NCBI GenBank assembly: GCA_937894105.1
Contig: CALCTI010000392.1
Location: 1-12,946 of the forward strand
Source of the DNA: an uncultured cyanobacterium
Lineage (GTDB): Bacteria; Cyanobacteriota; Cyanobacteriia; CACIAM-69d
DNA: 12,946 bases
Direction of reading: 5' to 3'
Shown: piece after piece, positions 5,948-12,946 of the stretch
Position numbering within the stretch: the stretch's first letter is position 1
How the letters are laid out: every line of letters starts with the position of its first letter
Notes under the pieces: model-generated
Told to the model about the DNA's origin: nothing
The model's database searches: none
Seen by the model: only the letters and a program-made list of their open reading frames with translations
Program-made: the position numbers and the translations under genes

Positions 5948-6814
5948 ATGGCGATCGCAAAACTCCAACAGCTCCAAGCCCTCTTTCACGACCAGTCGAA
6001 AGCGCTGATTGCCTATTCCGGAGGCATTGACAGTACCCTGATAGCCAAAGTGGCCTACGATGTGTTGGGCGATCGCGCCCTGGCGATCACCGCCGAATCC
6101 CCCTCCCTGCTGCCGGAGGATCTGGAAGACGCCCGCACCCAGGCCGCCGTCATTGGTATCCGCCACGAAATTGTCCAAACCCACGAAATGGACAACCCTA
6201 ACTACACGGCGAACCCGGTAAACCGCTGTTATTTCTGCAAAAGCGAACTGCACGATACCCTTAAGCCCATTGCCCTCCAGCGAGGTTATCCCTACGTGGT
6301 GGACGGCATTAATGCCGACGATTTACAGGATTATCGACCGGGCATCCAAGCAGCCAAAGAACGGGGCGCGCGATCGCCCTTAGCGGAAGTGGGCATCACC
6401 AAAGCGCAAGTGCGCGAACTGTCCCGCCATCTAGACCTGCCCTGGTGGGATAAACCCGCCCAGCCTTGCCTTAGCTCGCGCTTTCCCTACGGCGAAGAAA
6501 TTACCGTGGAAAAACTGCGGCGTGTCGGTCGCGCTGAATATTACCTAAGAACCCTGGGACTGCGAGAACTGCGGGTGCGCTCCGAAGGGGACACCGCCCG
6601 CATTGAAATCCCCCCCAGCCAAATCCCATCTTTTGTATGCGAAACGGATCTGTCCCAGCTCACTAGCAAATTCCAATCCTTTGGCTTTCTCTTTGTCACC
6701 CTCGATTTGGAAGGACTTATTAGCGGCAAGTTGAATCGCGCCTTAGGGGTTTTGCCCAAGGTAGAGGAGAAAGTGAGCGAGGAAGCGTCAACGGCTCTGG
6801 GTTTGCCCACTTAA
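5948..6814 (+). CDS. larE: LarE, ATP-dependent sulfur transferase (nickel-pincer cofactor synthesis)
   Basis: A 288-aa PP-loop ATPase of the LarE family. LarE adenylates the carboxylates of a carboxylated pyridinium precursor made by LarB and converts them to thiocarboxylates; LarC then inserts nickel to give the pincer cofactor of lactate racemase LarA and relatives. Visible motifs: S-G-G-I-D-S (24-29) PP-loop; N-R-C-Y-F-C-K (92-98); D-G-I-N-A-D-D (119-125); R-G-A-R-S-P-L (139-145); P-C-L-S-S-R-F-P-Y-G (173-182). C174 matches the position of the sulfur-donor Cys of Lactobacillus LarE. C94 and C97 form a CxxC which, with C174, fits the [4Fe-4S]-dependent class rather than the sacrificial single-Cys class; this is inference. 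The C-terminus has a 20-residue Glu-rich extension. No larA, larB or larC is nearby, so partners must be encoded elsewhere. Confidence 0.93.
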   Translation: MAIAKLQQLQALFHDQSKALIAYSGGIDSTLIAKVAYDVLGDRALAITAESPSLLPEDLEDARTQAAVIGIRHEIVQTHEMDNPNYTANPVNRCYFCKSELHDTLKPIALQRGYPYVVDGINADDLQDYRPGIQAAKERGARSPLAEVGITKAQVRELSRHLDLPWWDKPAQPCLSSRFPYGEEITVEKLRRVGRAEYYLRTLGLRELRVRSEGDTARIEIPPSQIPSFVCETDLSQLTSKFQSFGFLFVTLDLEGLISGKLNRALGVLPKVEEKVSEEASTALGLPT

Positions 6815-6852
6815 TCGGGTCAAGTTCACAAAATACGTCAGTTCGGCGAGCT

Positions 6853-6955
6853 AGGGCGTGTCGTCAATTAAATCTCATAAATCTCAGAAGCCTAATGCAA
6901 TGGGATATACACGCCCTTTGCAGTAAAAAACACGAGGGGCTGACAGCTTTGGCTC
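6853..6955 (-). mobile_element. MITE-like element, copy 3, inverted and decayed
   Basis: Module B is well preserved in opposite orientation to copies 1 and 2: AGGGCGTGT (6853-6861) pairs perfectly with ACACGCCCT (6909-6917), and the interior GTCAATTAAATCTC...AGAAGCCT matches the right half of copy 1. CTAG (6851-6854) overlaps its end, as at the left ends of copies 1 and 2. A short internal duplication (ATCTCATAA/ATCTCAGAA) lengthens it. Module A is only a remnant: AGGGGCTGA (6935-6943) followed by GGCTCGTTG, after which similarity fades. Confidence 0.7.
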
Positions 6956-7066
6956 GTTGTCAATCTCAACGACTTCCACTGACTCGATGCCACAAAGGCT
7001 CAGACTATTCGCCCGTAGTGGCAAATCATTAAGCAACCTCAGCAGGAGGCCATAACATAGCGACTC

Positions 7067-7096
7067 TTGGGAAAGATAGAATAAATAAACTGTATT
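7067..7096 (+). promoter_or_regulatory. Possible promoter of the kinase gene
   Basis: TTGGGA (7067-7072) is followed after 18 bp by TGTATT (7091-7096) in an AT-rich tract just before the coding region; TAGAAT (7077-7082) is an alternative -10 box with no good -35. Weak, by eye only. Confidence 0.25.
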
Positions 7097-7124
7097 TAAA
7101 TTTTTTACGATTAGCTCCCACCCC

Positions 7125-10100
7125 ATGACTAGCGCTGCTGATCAGGCTTTCTCTACAAGGCAGCCTAATTACACTGTTACAGAAACCATTTATCGAGGTA
7201 CTCGGACAACTGTTTATCGAGCCGTTGAAGCTGCGACACAACGGCCATTGATAATCAAAGTACTCTCTCAGCCCTATCCCAGCTTTGGTGAGCTTGTTCA
7301 GTTCAGAAATCAGTACACCATCACCAAAAATCTGTCCTTTCCAGGTATCGTTAAGCCTTTAGGATTAGAGACCCTTAACGGTTTCTGTGCCTTGGTGATG
7401 GAGGATCTGGGGTGCACGTCCCTGAGCACTTATTTGGATCAACATCCCCTTAATCTGGCAGAGATTTTAGAGATTGCGACTCAGCTGACCACGATTTTGC
7501 ATCGGCTGCATCAAGCGGGGATTATTCACAAAGATATTAAGCCCGCCAACATTCTGATCCATCCGCAATCCAAGGAAGTTCGGTTAATCGATTTCAGCAT
7601 TGCTTCTCTGTTGCCCAAGGAAACGCAGATAGTTCAGAGTCCTAAGTGTTTGGAAGGTAGCCTCCCTTACTTGGCACCTGAGCAAACCGGACGCATGAAT
7701 CGCGCAATTGACTATCGCGCCGATTTTTATGCCCTTGGGGTCACGTTGTATCGCCTACTAACGGGGCAGCTACCGTTTACCAGCGATGATCCGATGGAGC
7801 TTATCCACTGCCATATTGCCCAAGTTCCTCCTATGGCGGACCGTATTAATGCTGGTGTGACGGCGACGGTGGCCCAGATCGTTGCCAAGCTGATGGAGAA
7901 GAATGCAGAGGATCGATATCAAAGTGCCCTGGGATTGAAGCATGATCTTGAACAATGCCTGGAGGAGTGGCGATCGCAAAATACGATTGTCAACTTTGAG
8001 CTGGGCACACAGGATATTTGCGATCGCTTCATCATCCCCGAAAAGCTTTACGGACGCGACTCTGAAGTGCAAACCCTGCTCGATGCCTTTGTTCGCGCAG
8101 CGAAGGGAAAGAGCGAAATGGTTCTGGTTGAGGGCTTCTCTGGGGTTGGAAAAACTGCTGTTGTCAATCAAGTCCATAAGCCCATCGTCGAAAAGCGGGG
8201 GTATTTTATTAAGGGAAAATTTGACCAGTTCAATCGAGACATTCCATTCTCCGCATTGATCCAAGCCTTTCGAGACCTTATGGGGCAACTGCTTGGAGAA
8301 AGTGATGCCGACTTGCAAGCCTGGAAGGCCAAGATTTTCAGCGCAGTGGGAGAAAACGGTCAAGTTTTAGTGGATGTGATTCCTGAATTAGAACGCATCA
8401 TCGGCGCACAGCCGCCCGCCGTTGAACTGTCTGGCAGCGCCGCTCAAAATCGCTTCAATCGGATTTTTGAAAGGTTTATTGCTACGTTCACCACCCGAGA
8501 ACATCCTTTAACCATTTTCATTGATGATTTACAGTGGGCAGACTCAGCCTCCCTAAACCTGCTGAAGGTTTTAATGGGGAAGTCCCGGTCCCAACATTTA
8601 TTGCTACTGGGAGCTTTCCGTGACAATGAGGTTTATCCCGCCCACCCGCTGATGCGGACCCTGAGAGATTTGGACAATGGACGGGCATCAATTTCTCGAG
8701 TCACCCTAGCGCCGTTGTCCCAGCGCCATATTAATCAGCTTGTTGCAGATATCCTCAATTGTGGGGCTGAGCAAGCCCGCCCTTTAGCGGAACTGGCCTA
8801 TCAAAAAACCGAGGGTAACCCTTTCTTTACAACCCAGTTTTTAAAAGGGCTGTATGAGGATGAGCTGATTCGATTCAACCAGGAGTTGGGATCTTGGGAA
8901 TGCGACCTAAAGCTGGTGCGAGAGGCAGCGTTAACCGATGATGTCGTTGACTTTATGATGTCGCGGCTACGAAAGCTACCCCCAGAAACTCAGGGTATTT
9001 TACAGTTTGCGGCCTGTATCGGTAATCGTTTTGACTTGAAAACACTCAGCATCATCTGTCGCACCACGTTAGAGAAGGCAGCTCAGGACCTGTGGCTTGC
9101 TTTGCAGGAAGGATTGGTGCTGCCCGCAAATGATACCTACAAGCTATTTCAGGGGGATCCTACCGATCTCTCCTCCCAGCCCGAGGCTGTCGATTACTAT
9201 TTTTTGCATGACCGGGTACAGCAGTCGGCCTACTCGCTTATTCCAGACCAGCAACGCCAGTCTACCCATCTTCAAATTGGGCGATCGCTGATTCAGCAGC
9301 ATCAATCCCAGGATTGGGAAGCGGAGACCCTGTTCCTCTGCCTAACGCATCTCAATCAAGCGGTTGATCTGATCACTGCCCCCCAAGAACGGCGATCGCT
9401 GATTGAACTCAATCTAAAAGCGTGCAAAAAAGCGAAGCAAGAAACGGCGTACGGTGCGGCTCAAAATTATGCACGCCAAGGGATTGATTTATTGCCTAAA
9501 GACGCTTGGAAAATGGATTACGATCTGGCGATCGCGCTCCATGAACTGGCGGCAGAAGCCTCCTATCTTTCCACGGACTTCGAGACGGCACAGGCACTCA
9601 GTCAAACCATTATCAGCAATGTCCACATCCTAACGGACGCCATCACCTCCTATGAGCTCTTAGTGCAAATCTACATTGCTCAAGATAAACAGCTTGAAGC
9701 CATTGAAACAGGTCTATCGACACTGCGCCAACTCGGCATTCCCCTCTTTGACCGTCCTGATTGGCAAAATCATCTGCCCCGTTTGCCGAGATCTCAAGAC
9801 TTAGTAAGCGCCCCTAAAATGACGGACTCAGGAGATTTAGCCGCACTCCGAATTTTGATCACGATCACACCACCCACCCACCACGTTAAGCCAGAACTTT
9901 TTCCCACAGTTGTCCTAACCATGGTGGACTTGTGTGAGCGGAAAGGAATTTCACAGCCCACCGCCTATGCTTACGGCATCTATGGGCTCTTGCTAGATGC
10001 ACTAGTTGGGGATCCTGATCTGGGGCACCGTTCAGGACAGCTTTCCCTCAAAATTCTGGATCAATTTCCTAATTCTGCTTACCGCACCAAAGTTAATATG

Positions 10101-12512
10101 CTGTTTGCGGTCTTTGTTTGTGCCGCAAAAGATCCAGGTCGTCATACACTGCCCCTGCTGGAACAGGGGATTGAAGCAGGCTTAGAAATTGGCGATATCG
10201 AATACGTAAGCTATTGCATCATGGCTTACGTTTCTCATCAGTTGCTCCTGGGAGTCCCCCTAGAAGACATCGGTGAATTTCAGGCTAAATATGGACCTGT
10301 CTTACACCATTTGAAACAGGAACATTGCATTGAATATGCCCAAATTTGGTGCCAAGGGGTAGACGCGCTAGCTGGAATAGGCGAAGGCTCCGATGCCCTC
10401 TCTGATCAGTCTGTATCCGTCAAAGTCAAAGCGCTTCAAGCTAGCCATAACCAACAGTGCCTGTTTGCGTTACACCTTCGACAGTTAATGCTCTGCTATG
10501 GGCGCGGAGACTACGCAAAGGCTCACGATCATGCTTTAGAGGCATCCGCCTCTCAGGAAGCGGCTTTCGGAATTCTACTGACGGCAGCACACAATTTTTA
10601 CTACTCCCTCACTCTCTTAGCCCTGTGCCACGACACCTCAGATCTCGAGGCGCAGTCCCCGTTGTTAAAAAAGGTGCTTGCAAATCAAAATAAGCTACGC
10701 CAATTGGCGAGCCACAGTCCCGAAAACTATCAGCATAAGTTTGATTTGGTGGAGGCAGAAAAGTGCCGAGTGAAGGGCGAAAAGCTGGAGGCAATGGAAT
10801 ACTACGACCGGGCGATCGCCGGAGCTAAAGACAACAATTACCCTCAGGAAAAAGCGCTTGCAAACGAGCTTGCTGCGCAATTTTACGGGGAATGGGGAAA
10901 ATCAAAAATTGCCATCACCTACATGCAAGACGCCTACTATGGCTATTCGTATTGGGGGGCAAAAGCGAAAACAGATCAGCTTGAGGCCGACAGCCCTGAT
11001 CTTCTCGGGGCGATTGTCGATAAGCATCGAACGGGTCTAGATAACTTAAGCAGTCTAACCGGAACTATCATTTCAGGTCATCAGAGTCAGCGTTCGGGAG
11101 TGAGTAACAGTGTTTCCAGCGTCTTTGACTTCGCATTTATTCTTCAGGCAGCGCAAAAGCTTTCCAGCACTATTCACTTACAGGAACTCCTTGAGGGGGT
11201 TTCGCAGATCATTCTCAAGGTATCAGGCGCGCAAAGACTGCTTCTACTGACCCTAGACGAGTCGCGTTGGCAAGTTCGCACTAGCGCCGAAGTCAGCGAG
11301 AGGGAAAAAATAGTCGCGAAGACCCAGCCCCTTGTCGAACAAAGTCTGGTGCCAATTCGCCTCATTCAGTATGTCAAAAACACTCAGGCTCCTGTGTGTA
11401 TAGATGAAGCGGAAACTGAAATGACTGGCATCCTAGCAGGCTACTCACCCCAGCCCTATCCCCAGAGCATCTTATGCGTTCCCCTAATTAATCAGGGCGA
11501 CCTCATCGCCGTTGCTTACCTAGAACACTCCACAGCGAAGGGCTGTTTCAGCCCAGATCGACAAACTCTGATTAAATTTCTTTGTGCCCAAGCGGCAGTG
11601 TCCTGGAGAAACGCTGAGCTTTATGGGGACGCACAACAGTCCCGTAATAGGGCAGAAGAGGCCCTCTCTGACCTTAAGCAGGCTCAGCTACAACTGGTAC
11701 AAAGTGAGAAAATGTCTGCTTTAGGCAATCTGATTGCAGGGGTTGCCCACGAGATTAATAATCCGGTTGGCTTTTTAGAAGGAAACATTCAGCCAGCTCA
11801 GGACTACGTTGAAAATTTGGTGGGGCTGATCGACCTGTACCAGGAAAAGATGCCTGATCCTGATGCGGAACTTGAGGAGATGGCTGATGAGGTTGATTTA
11901 GATTTTATTCGGACAGATTTTCCACAGCTGCTTGACTCTATGCAAGCAGGCGTTAATCGAATCAAGAGTATTAGCAATAGTTTGCGTAATTTCTCTCGAA
12001 AAGATCAAGATCATAAAATGGCATTCAATATCCACGATGGAATTGAAAGTACGTTACTGATTCTCAAGCATCGTACCAAGTCAAATGATCAGCGATCTGC
12101 TATCAAAATTGTAAAAGAGTATGGAAATCTGCCGGATATAAAGTGTTTTCCTGGTCAGCTAAATCAGGTTTTTATGAATATCTTGGCTAATGCAGTTGAT
12201 GCTCTGGATGAAGCGTGCCAGTATCATGATTTTGAAAGATCAAATACAAATCCCTGCAGCATTATTATTCGGACTTTTGTCGATGATAATCACGCAAACG
12301 TTCTGATTTCCGATAACGGAATGGGAATCCCTGAAGATATTCAATCAAAGATATTTGATCATCTGTTCACCACGAAGTTGGTAGGCAAAGGCACTGGACT
12401 CGGCTTGGCGATCGCCCAGCAAATAATTGTAGATAACCATGGCGGCAACTTGACCATGGACTCCAACCTTGGTCAGGGCACAAGCTTCTGTATTGTCTTA
12501 CCTATTGATTAG
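7125..12512 (+). CDS. HstK-type Ser/Thr kinase-AAA ATPase-GAF-histidine kinase fusion (1795 aa)
   Basis: A giant cytoplasmic signalling protein of the cyanobacterial HstK type. The Ser/Thr kinase domain (about 15-280) has the ATP lysine K45 (L-I-I-K), the catalytic loop H135-K-D137-I-K-P-A-N142, D156-F-S (a DFS form of DFG) and A-P-E-Q (184-187). The Gly-rich loop is atypical (Y-R-G-T-R-T-T-V). A STAND/AAA-type ATPase follows, with Walker A G337-F-S-G-V-G-K-T344 and Walker B I-F-I-D-D-L-Q-W-A-D (464-473). A long helical TPR-like region (about 600-1300) includes the family signature L-H-D-R-V-Q-Q-S-A-Y-S-L-I (694-706). A GAF domain (about 1340-1500) and a short coiled coil lead to the histidine kinase: H-box with H1542 (A-H-E-I-N-N-P), N-box N1689, D1730-N-G-M-G, and G2 box G1754-K-G-T-G-L-G-L. 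All key residues are present. There are no membrane segments. No response regulator lies beside it, so its phosphotransfer partner is unknown. No internal frameshift was seen. Input signal and targets are unknown. Confidence 0.96.
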   Translation: MTSAADQAFSTRQPNYTVTETIYRGTRTTVYRAVEAATQRPLIIKVLSQPYPSFGELVQFRNQYTITKNLSFPGIVKPLGLETLNGFCALVMEDLGCTSLSTYLDQHPLNLAEILEIATQLTTILHRLHQAGIIHKDIKPANILIHPQSKEVRLIDFSIASLLPKETQIVQSPKCLEGSLPYLAPEQTGRMNRAIDYRADFYALGVTLYRLLTGQLPFTSDDPMELIHCHIAQVPPMADRINAGVTATVAQIVAKLMEKNAEDRYQSALGLKHDLEQCLEEWRSQNTIVNFELGTQDICDRFIIPEKLYGRDSEVQTLLDAFVRAAKGKSEMVLVEGFSGVGKTAVVNQVHKPIVEKRGYFIKGKFDQFNRDIPFSALIQAFRDLMGQLLGESDADLQAWKAKIFSAVGENGQVLVDVIPELERIIGAQPPAVELSGSAAQNRFNRIFERFIATFTTREHPLTIFIDDLQWADSASLNLLKVLMGKSRSQHLLLLGAFRDNEVYPAHPLMRTLRDLDNGRASISRVTLAPLSQRHINQLVADILNCGAEQARPLAELAYQKTEGNPFFTTQFLKGLYEDELIRFNQELGSWECDLKLVREAALTDDVVDFMMSRLRKLPPETQGILQFAACIGNRFDLKTLSIICRTTLEKAAQDLWLALQEGLVLPANDTYKLFQGDPTDLSSQPEAVDYYFLHDRVQQSAYSLIPDQQRQSTHLQIGRSLIQQHQSQDWEAETLFLCLTHLNQAVDLITAPQERRSLIELNLKACKKAKQETAYGAAQNYARQGIDLLPKDAWKMDYDLAIALHELAAEASYLSTDFETAQALSQTIISNVHILTDAITSYELLVQIYIAQDKQLEAIETGLSTLRQLGIPLFDRPDWQNHLPRLPRSQDLVSAPKMTDSGDLAALRILITITPPTHHVKPELFPTVVLTMVDLCERKGISQPTAYAYGIYGLLLDALVGDPDLGHRSGQLSLKILDQFPNSAYRTKVNMLFAVFVCAAKDPGRHTLPLLEQGIEAGLEIGDIEYVSYCIMAYVSHQLLLGVPLEDIGEFQAKYGPVLHHLKQEHCIEYAQIWCQGVDALAGIGEGSDALSDQSVSVKVKALQASHNQQCLFALHLRQLMLCYGRGDYAKAHDHALEASASQEAAFGILLTAAHNFYYSLTLLALCHDTSDLEAQSPLLKKVLANQNKLRQLASHSPENYQHKFDLVEAEKCRVKGEKLEAMEYYDRAIAGAKDNNYPQEKALANELAAQFYGEWGKSKIAITYMQDAYYGYSYWGAKAKTDQLEADSPDLLGAIVDKHRTGLDNLSSLTGTIISGHQSQRSGVSNSVSSVFDFAFILQAAQKLSSTIHLQELLEGVSQIILKVSGAQRLLLLTLDESRWQVRTSAEVSEREKIVAKTQPLVEQSLVPIRLIQYVKNTQAPVCIDEAETEMTGILAGYSPQPYPQSILCVPLINQGDLIAVAYLEHSTAKGCFSPDRQTLIKFLCAQAAVSWRNAELYGDAQQSRNRAEEALSDLKQAQLQLVQSEKMSALGNLIAGVAHEINNPVGFLEGNIQPAQDYVENLVGLIDLYQEKMPDPDAELEEMADEVDLDFIRTDFPQLLDSMQAGVNRIKSISNSLRNFSRKDQDHKMAFNIHDGIESTLLILKHRTKSNDQRSAIKIVKEYGNLPDIKCFPGQLNQVFMNILANAVDALDEACQYHDFERSNTNPCSIIIRTFVDDNHANVLISDNGMGIPEDIQSKIFDHLFTTKLVGKGTGLGLAIAQQIIVDNHGGNLTMDSNLGQGTSFCIVLPID

Positions 12513-12570
12513 AGGAGCCGGCAAATAAAATACAGGACGGATAGAAATCATGGGCGATCACCCCTTTAAA

Positions 12571-12625
12571 ATTGGCGATCAGCTCTCATTCGATGTTAGC
12601 ATTGGCGATTTTCATTGATTCGATG
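12571..12625. repeat. Two-unit direct repeat, exact 30-bp period
   Basis: ATTGGCGAT (12571-12579) plus 8 bp plus ATTCGATG (12588-12595) recurs as ATTGGCGAT (12601-12609) plus 8 bp plus ATTCGATG (12618-12625). The 17 framed bases are identical and the spacers are not. A related ATGGGCGAT lies 21 bp upstream (12550-12558). Confidence 0.65.
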
Positions 12626-12857
12626 CCACCACAGCTCCAGCGATTTGCTTTTAAAATAATGTTTAGAACACACTTAAAAAGATTAGAAAAATATTCGATT
12701 ACTATTAACCAGTCCCTAAACTTCTTGCTTTGGACAGGATAATTCGTCTGTTCAAATAAGAAATACTCAGAACTGAAACCCCTATGGCAATTAGGTTAAA
12801 GTTTTAATGAATAAAGTCTGTTGACTTATCGTTGTACCTGTAAATGTATTGAAGAGC

Positions 12858-12896
12858 TTTAAGGTGCCAGAATTTCCGTAGGCACTGGACCTTAAA
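12858..12896. other. Long interrupted hairpin
   Basis: TTTAAGGT (12858-12865) pairs perfectly with ACCTTAAA (12889-12896). Inside, GTGCC pairs with GGCAC (12881-12885) around a 12-nt loop, leaving TGG unpaired on one side. There is no T-run after it, so it is not a classic terminator; it may be a repeat remnant, recombination site or leader structure. Confidence 0.45.
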
Positions 12897-12946
12897 TAAT
12901 TTACGAAAGATATGGGTTTTCTCTCAGGAGTGTAAAATTTGAGTAC

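Larger units (their letters stand above)
6815..7124. other. Intergenic region between larE and the large kinase gene
   Basis: 310 bp without a supported gene. It contains the decayed third MITE copy (about 6853-6955), a stretch of unexplained sequence (6956-7050), and an AT-rich leader (7077-7108) that probably includes the kinase promoter: TAGAAT at 7077-7082 or TGTATT at 7091-7096 preceded by TTGGGA at 7067. No strong Shine-Dalgarno precedes the ATG at 7125. Confidence 0.6.
12513..12946. other. Gene-free 3' region after the large kinase gene
   Basis: 434 bp in which I see no supported coding region on either strand. It contains a 30-bp-period direct repeat (12571-12625) and a long hairpin (12858-12896); the central part (12650-12850) is AT-rich with many stops. 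No convincing terminator follows the kinase stop directly. AGGAG (12926-12930) 8 nt before a TTG (12939) could be the very start of a gene leaving the window. Confidence 0.55.

Noticed and set aside
6884..7126. 80-codon minus-strand ORF across the larE-kinase intergenic region
   Set aside because: Half of it is the decayed MITE copy and the rest spans the likely kinase promoter; no domain seen. It could hide a gene remnant, which is noted under the kinase-flanking similarity.
7770..8363. 197-codon minus-strand ORF inside the kinase gene
   Set aside because: Antisense shadow of strongly motif-bearing kinase and ATPase coding sequence.
7125..12512. STAND ATPase architecture as an antiphage (Avs-like) system
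   Set aside because: The order kinase-ATPase-TPR-GAF-histidine kinase with the LHDRVQQSAYSLI signature matches the HstK signalling family; no effector nuclease or defence neighbours are present.
12926..12946. AGGAG followed by TTG at 12939 as a new gene start
   Set aside because: Only two codons remain before the window edge, so coding cannot be assessed.

Overview
The window looks like cyanobacterial chromosome. The palindrome GCGATCGC (HIP1), usually extended to GGCGATCGCC, recurs both in genes and between them (e.g. near 50, 400, 474, 738, 1315, 1740, 2928, 5103, 6065, 7971, 12407). The gene content agrees: a ribosomal L32 with a cyanobacterial-type acidic tail, a LarE, and a very large Ser/Thr-kinase/ATPase/histidine-kinase fusion of the Anabaena HstK type. 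I cannot name a genus.

Layout. (1) 1-3500: two overlapping plus-strand genes for multi-pass membrane proteins. The first is a GT39-like (GT-C) glycosyltransferase cut by the left window edge; the second is an unnamed membrane protein with an acidic D-D motif in its first loop, carrying an apparent in-frame palindromic repeat insertion. They probably form a unit for envelope glycan or lipid-linked sugar work. (2) 3500-7124: short, mostly single genes: rpmF, a small sulfite-oxidase-fold molybdopterin protein, a convergent unknown membrane protein, a 75-aa Cys-rich membrane-anchored miniprotein, and larE. Three copies of a small non-coding bipartite inverted-repeat element (MITE-like, 127 bp when complete) lie among them: two in direct orientation (3500-3626, 5644-5770) and one inverted and decayed (about 6853-6955). 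(3) 7125-12512: one 1795-codon multidomain kinase gene. (4) 12513-12946: no gene seen, but a 30-bp-period direct repeat and a long hairpin.

How the genes work together: only the first two genes look like an operon (11-bp overlap). The rest appear to be independent units. The large kinase has no response regulator beside it in this window, and larE has no larA/B/C beside it. I did not find a convincing new defence or multi-gene system. The most distinctive material is the repeat biology: a composite MITE whose left end supplies the stop codon of two unrelated ORFs, a second repeat type absorbed in frame into a membrane-protein gene, and a 17-bp tandem duplication that carries the stop codons of two convergent genes.
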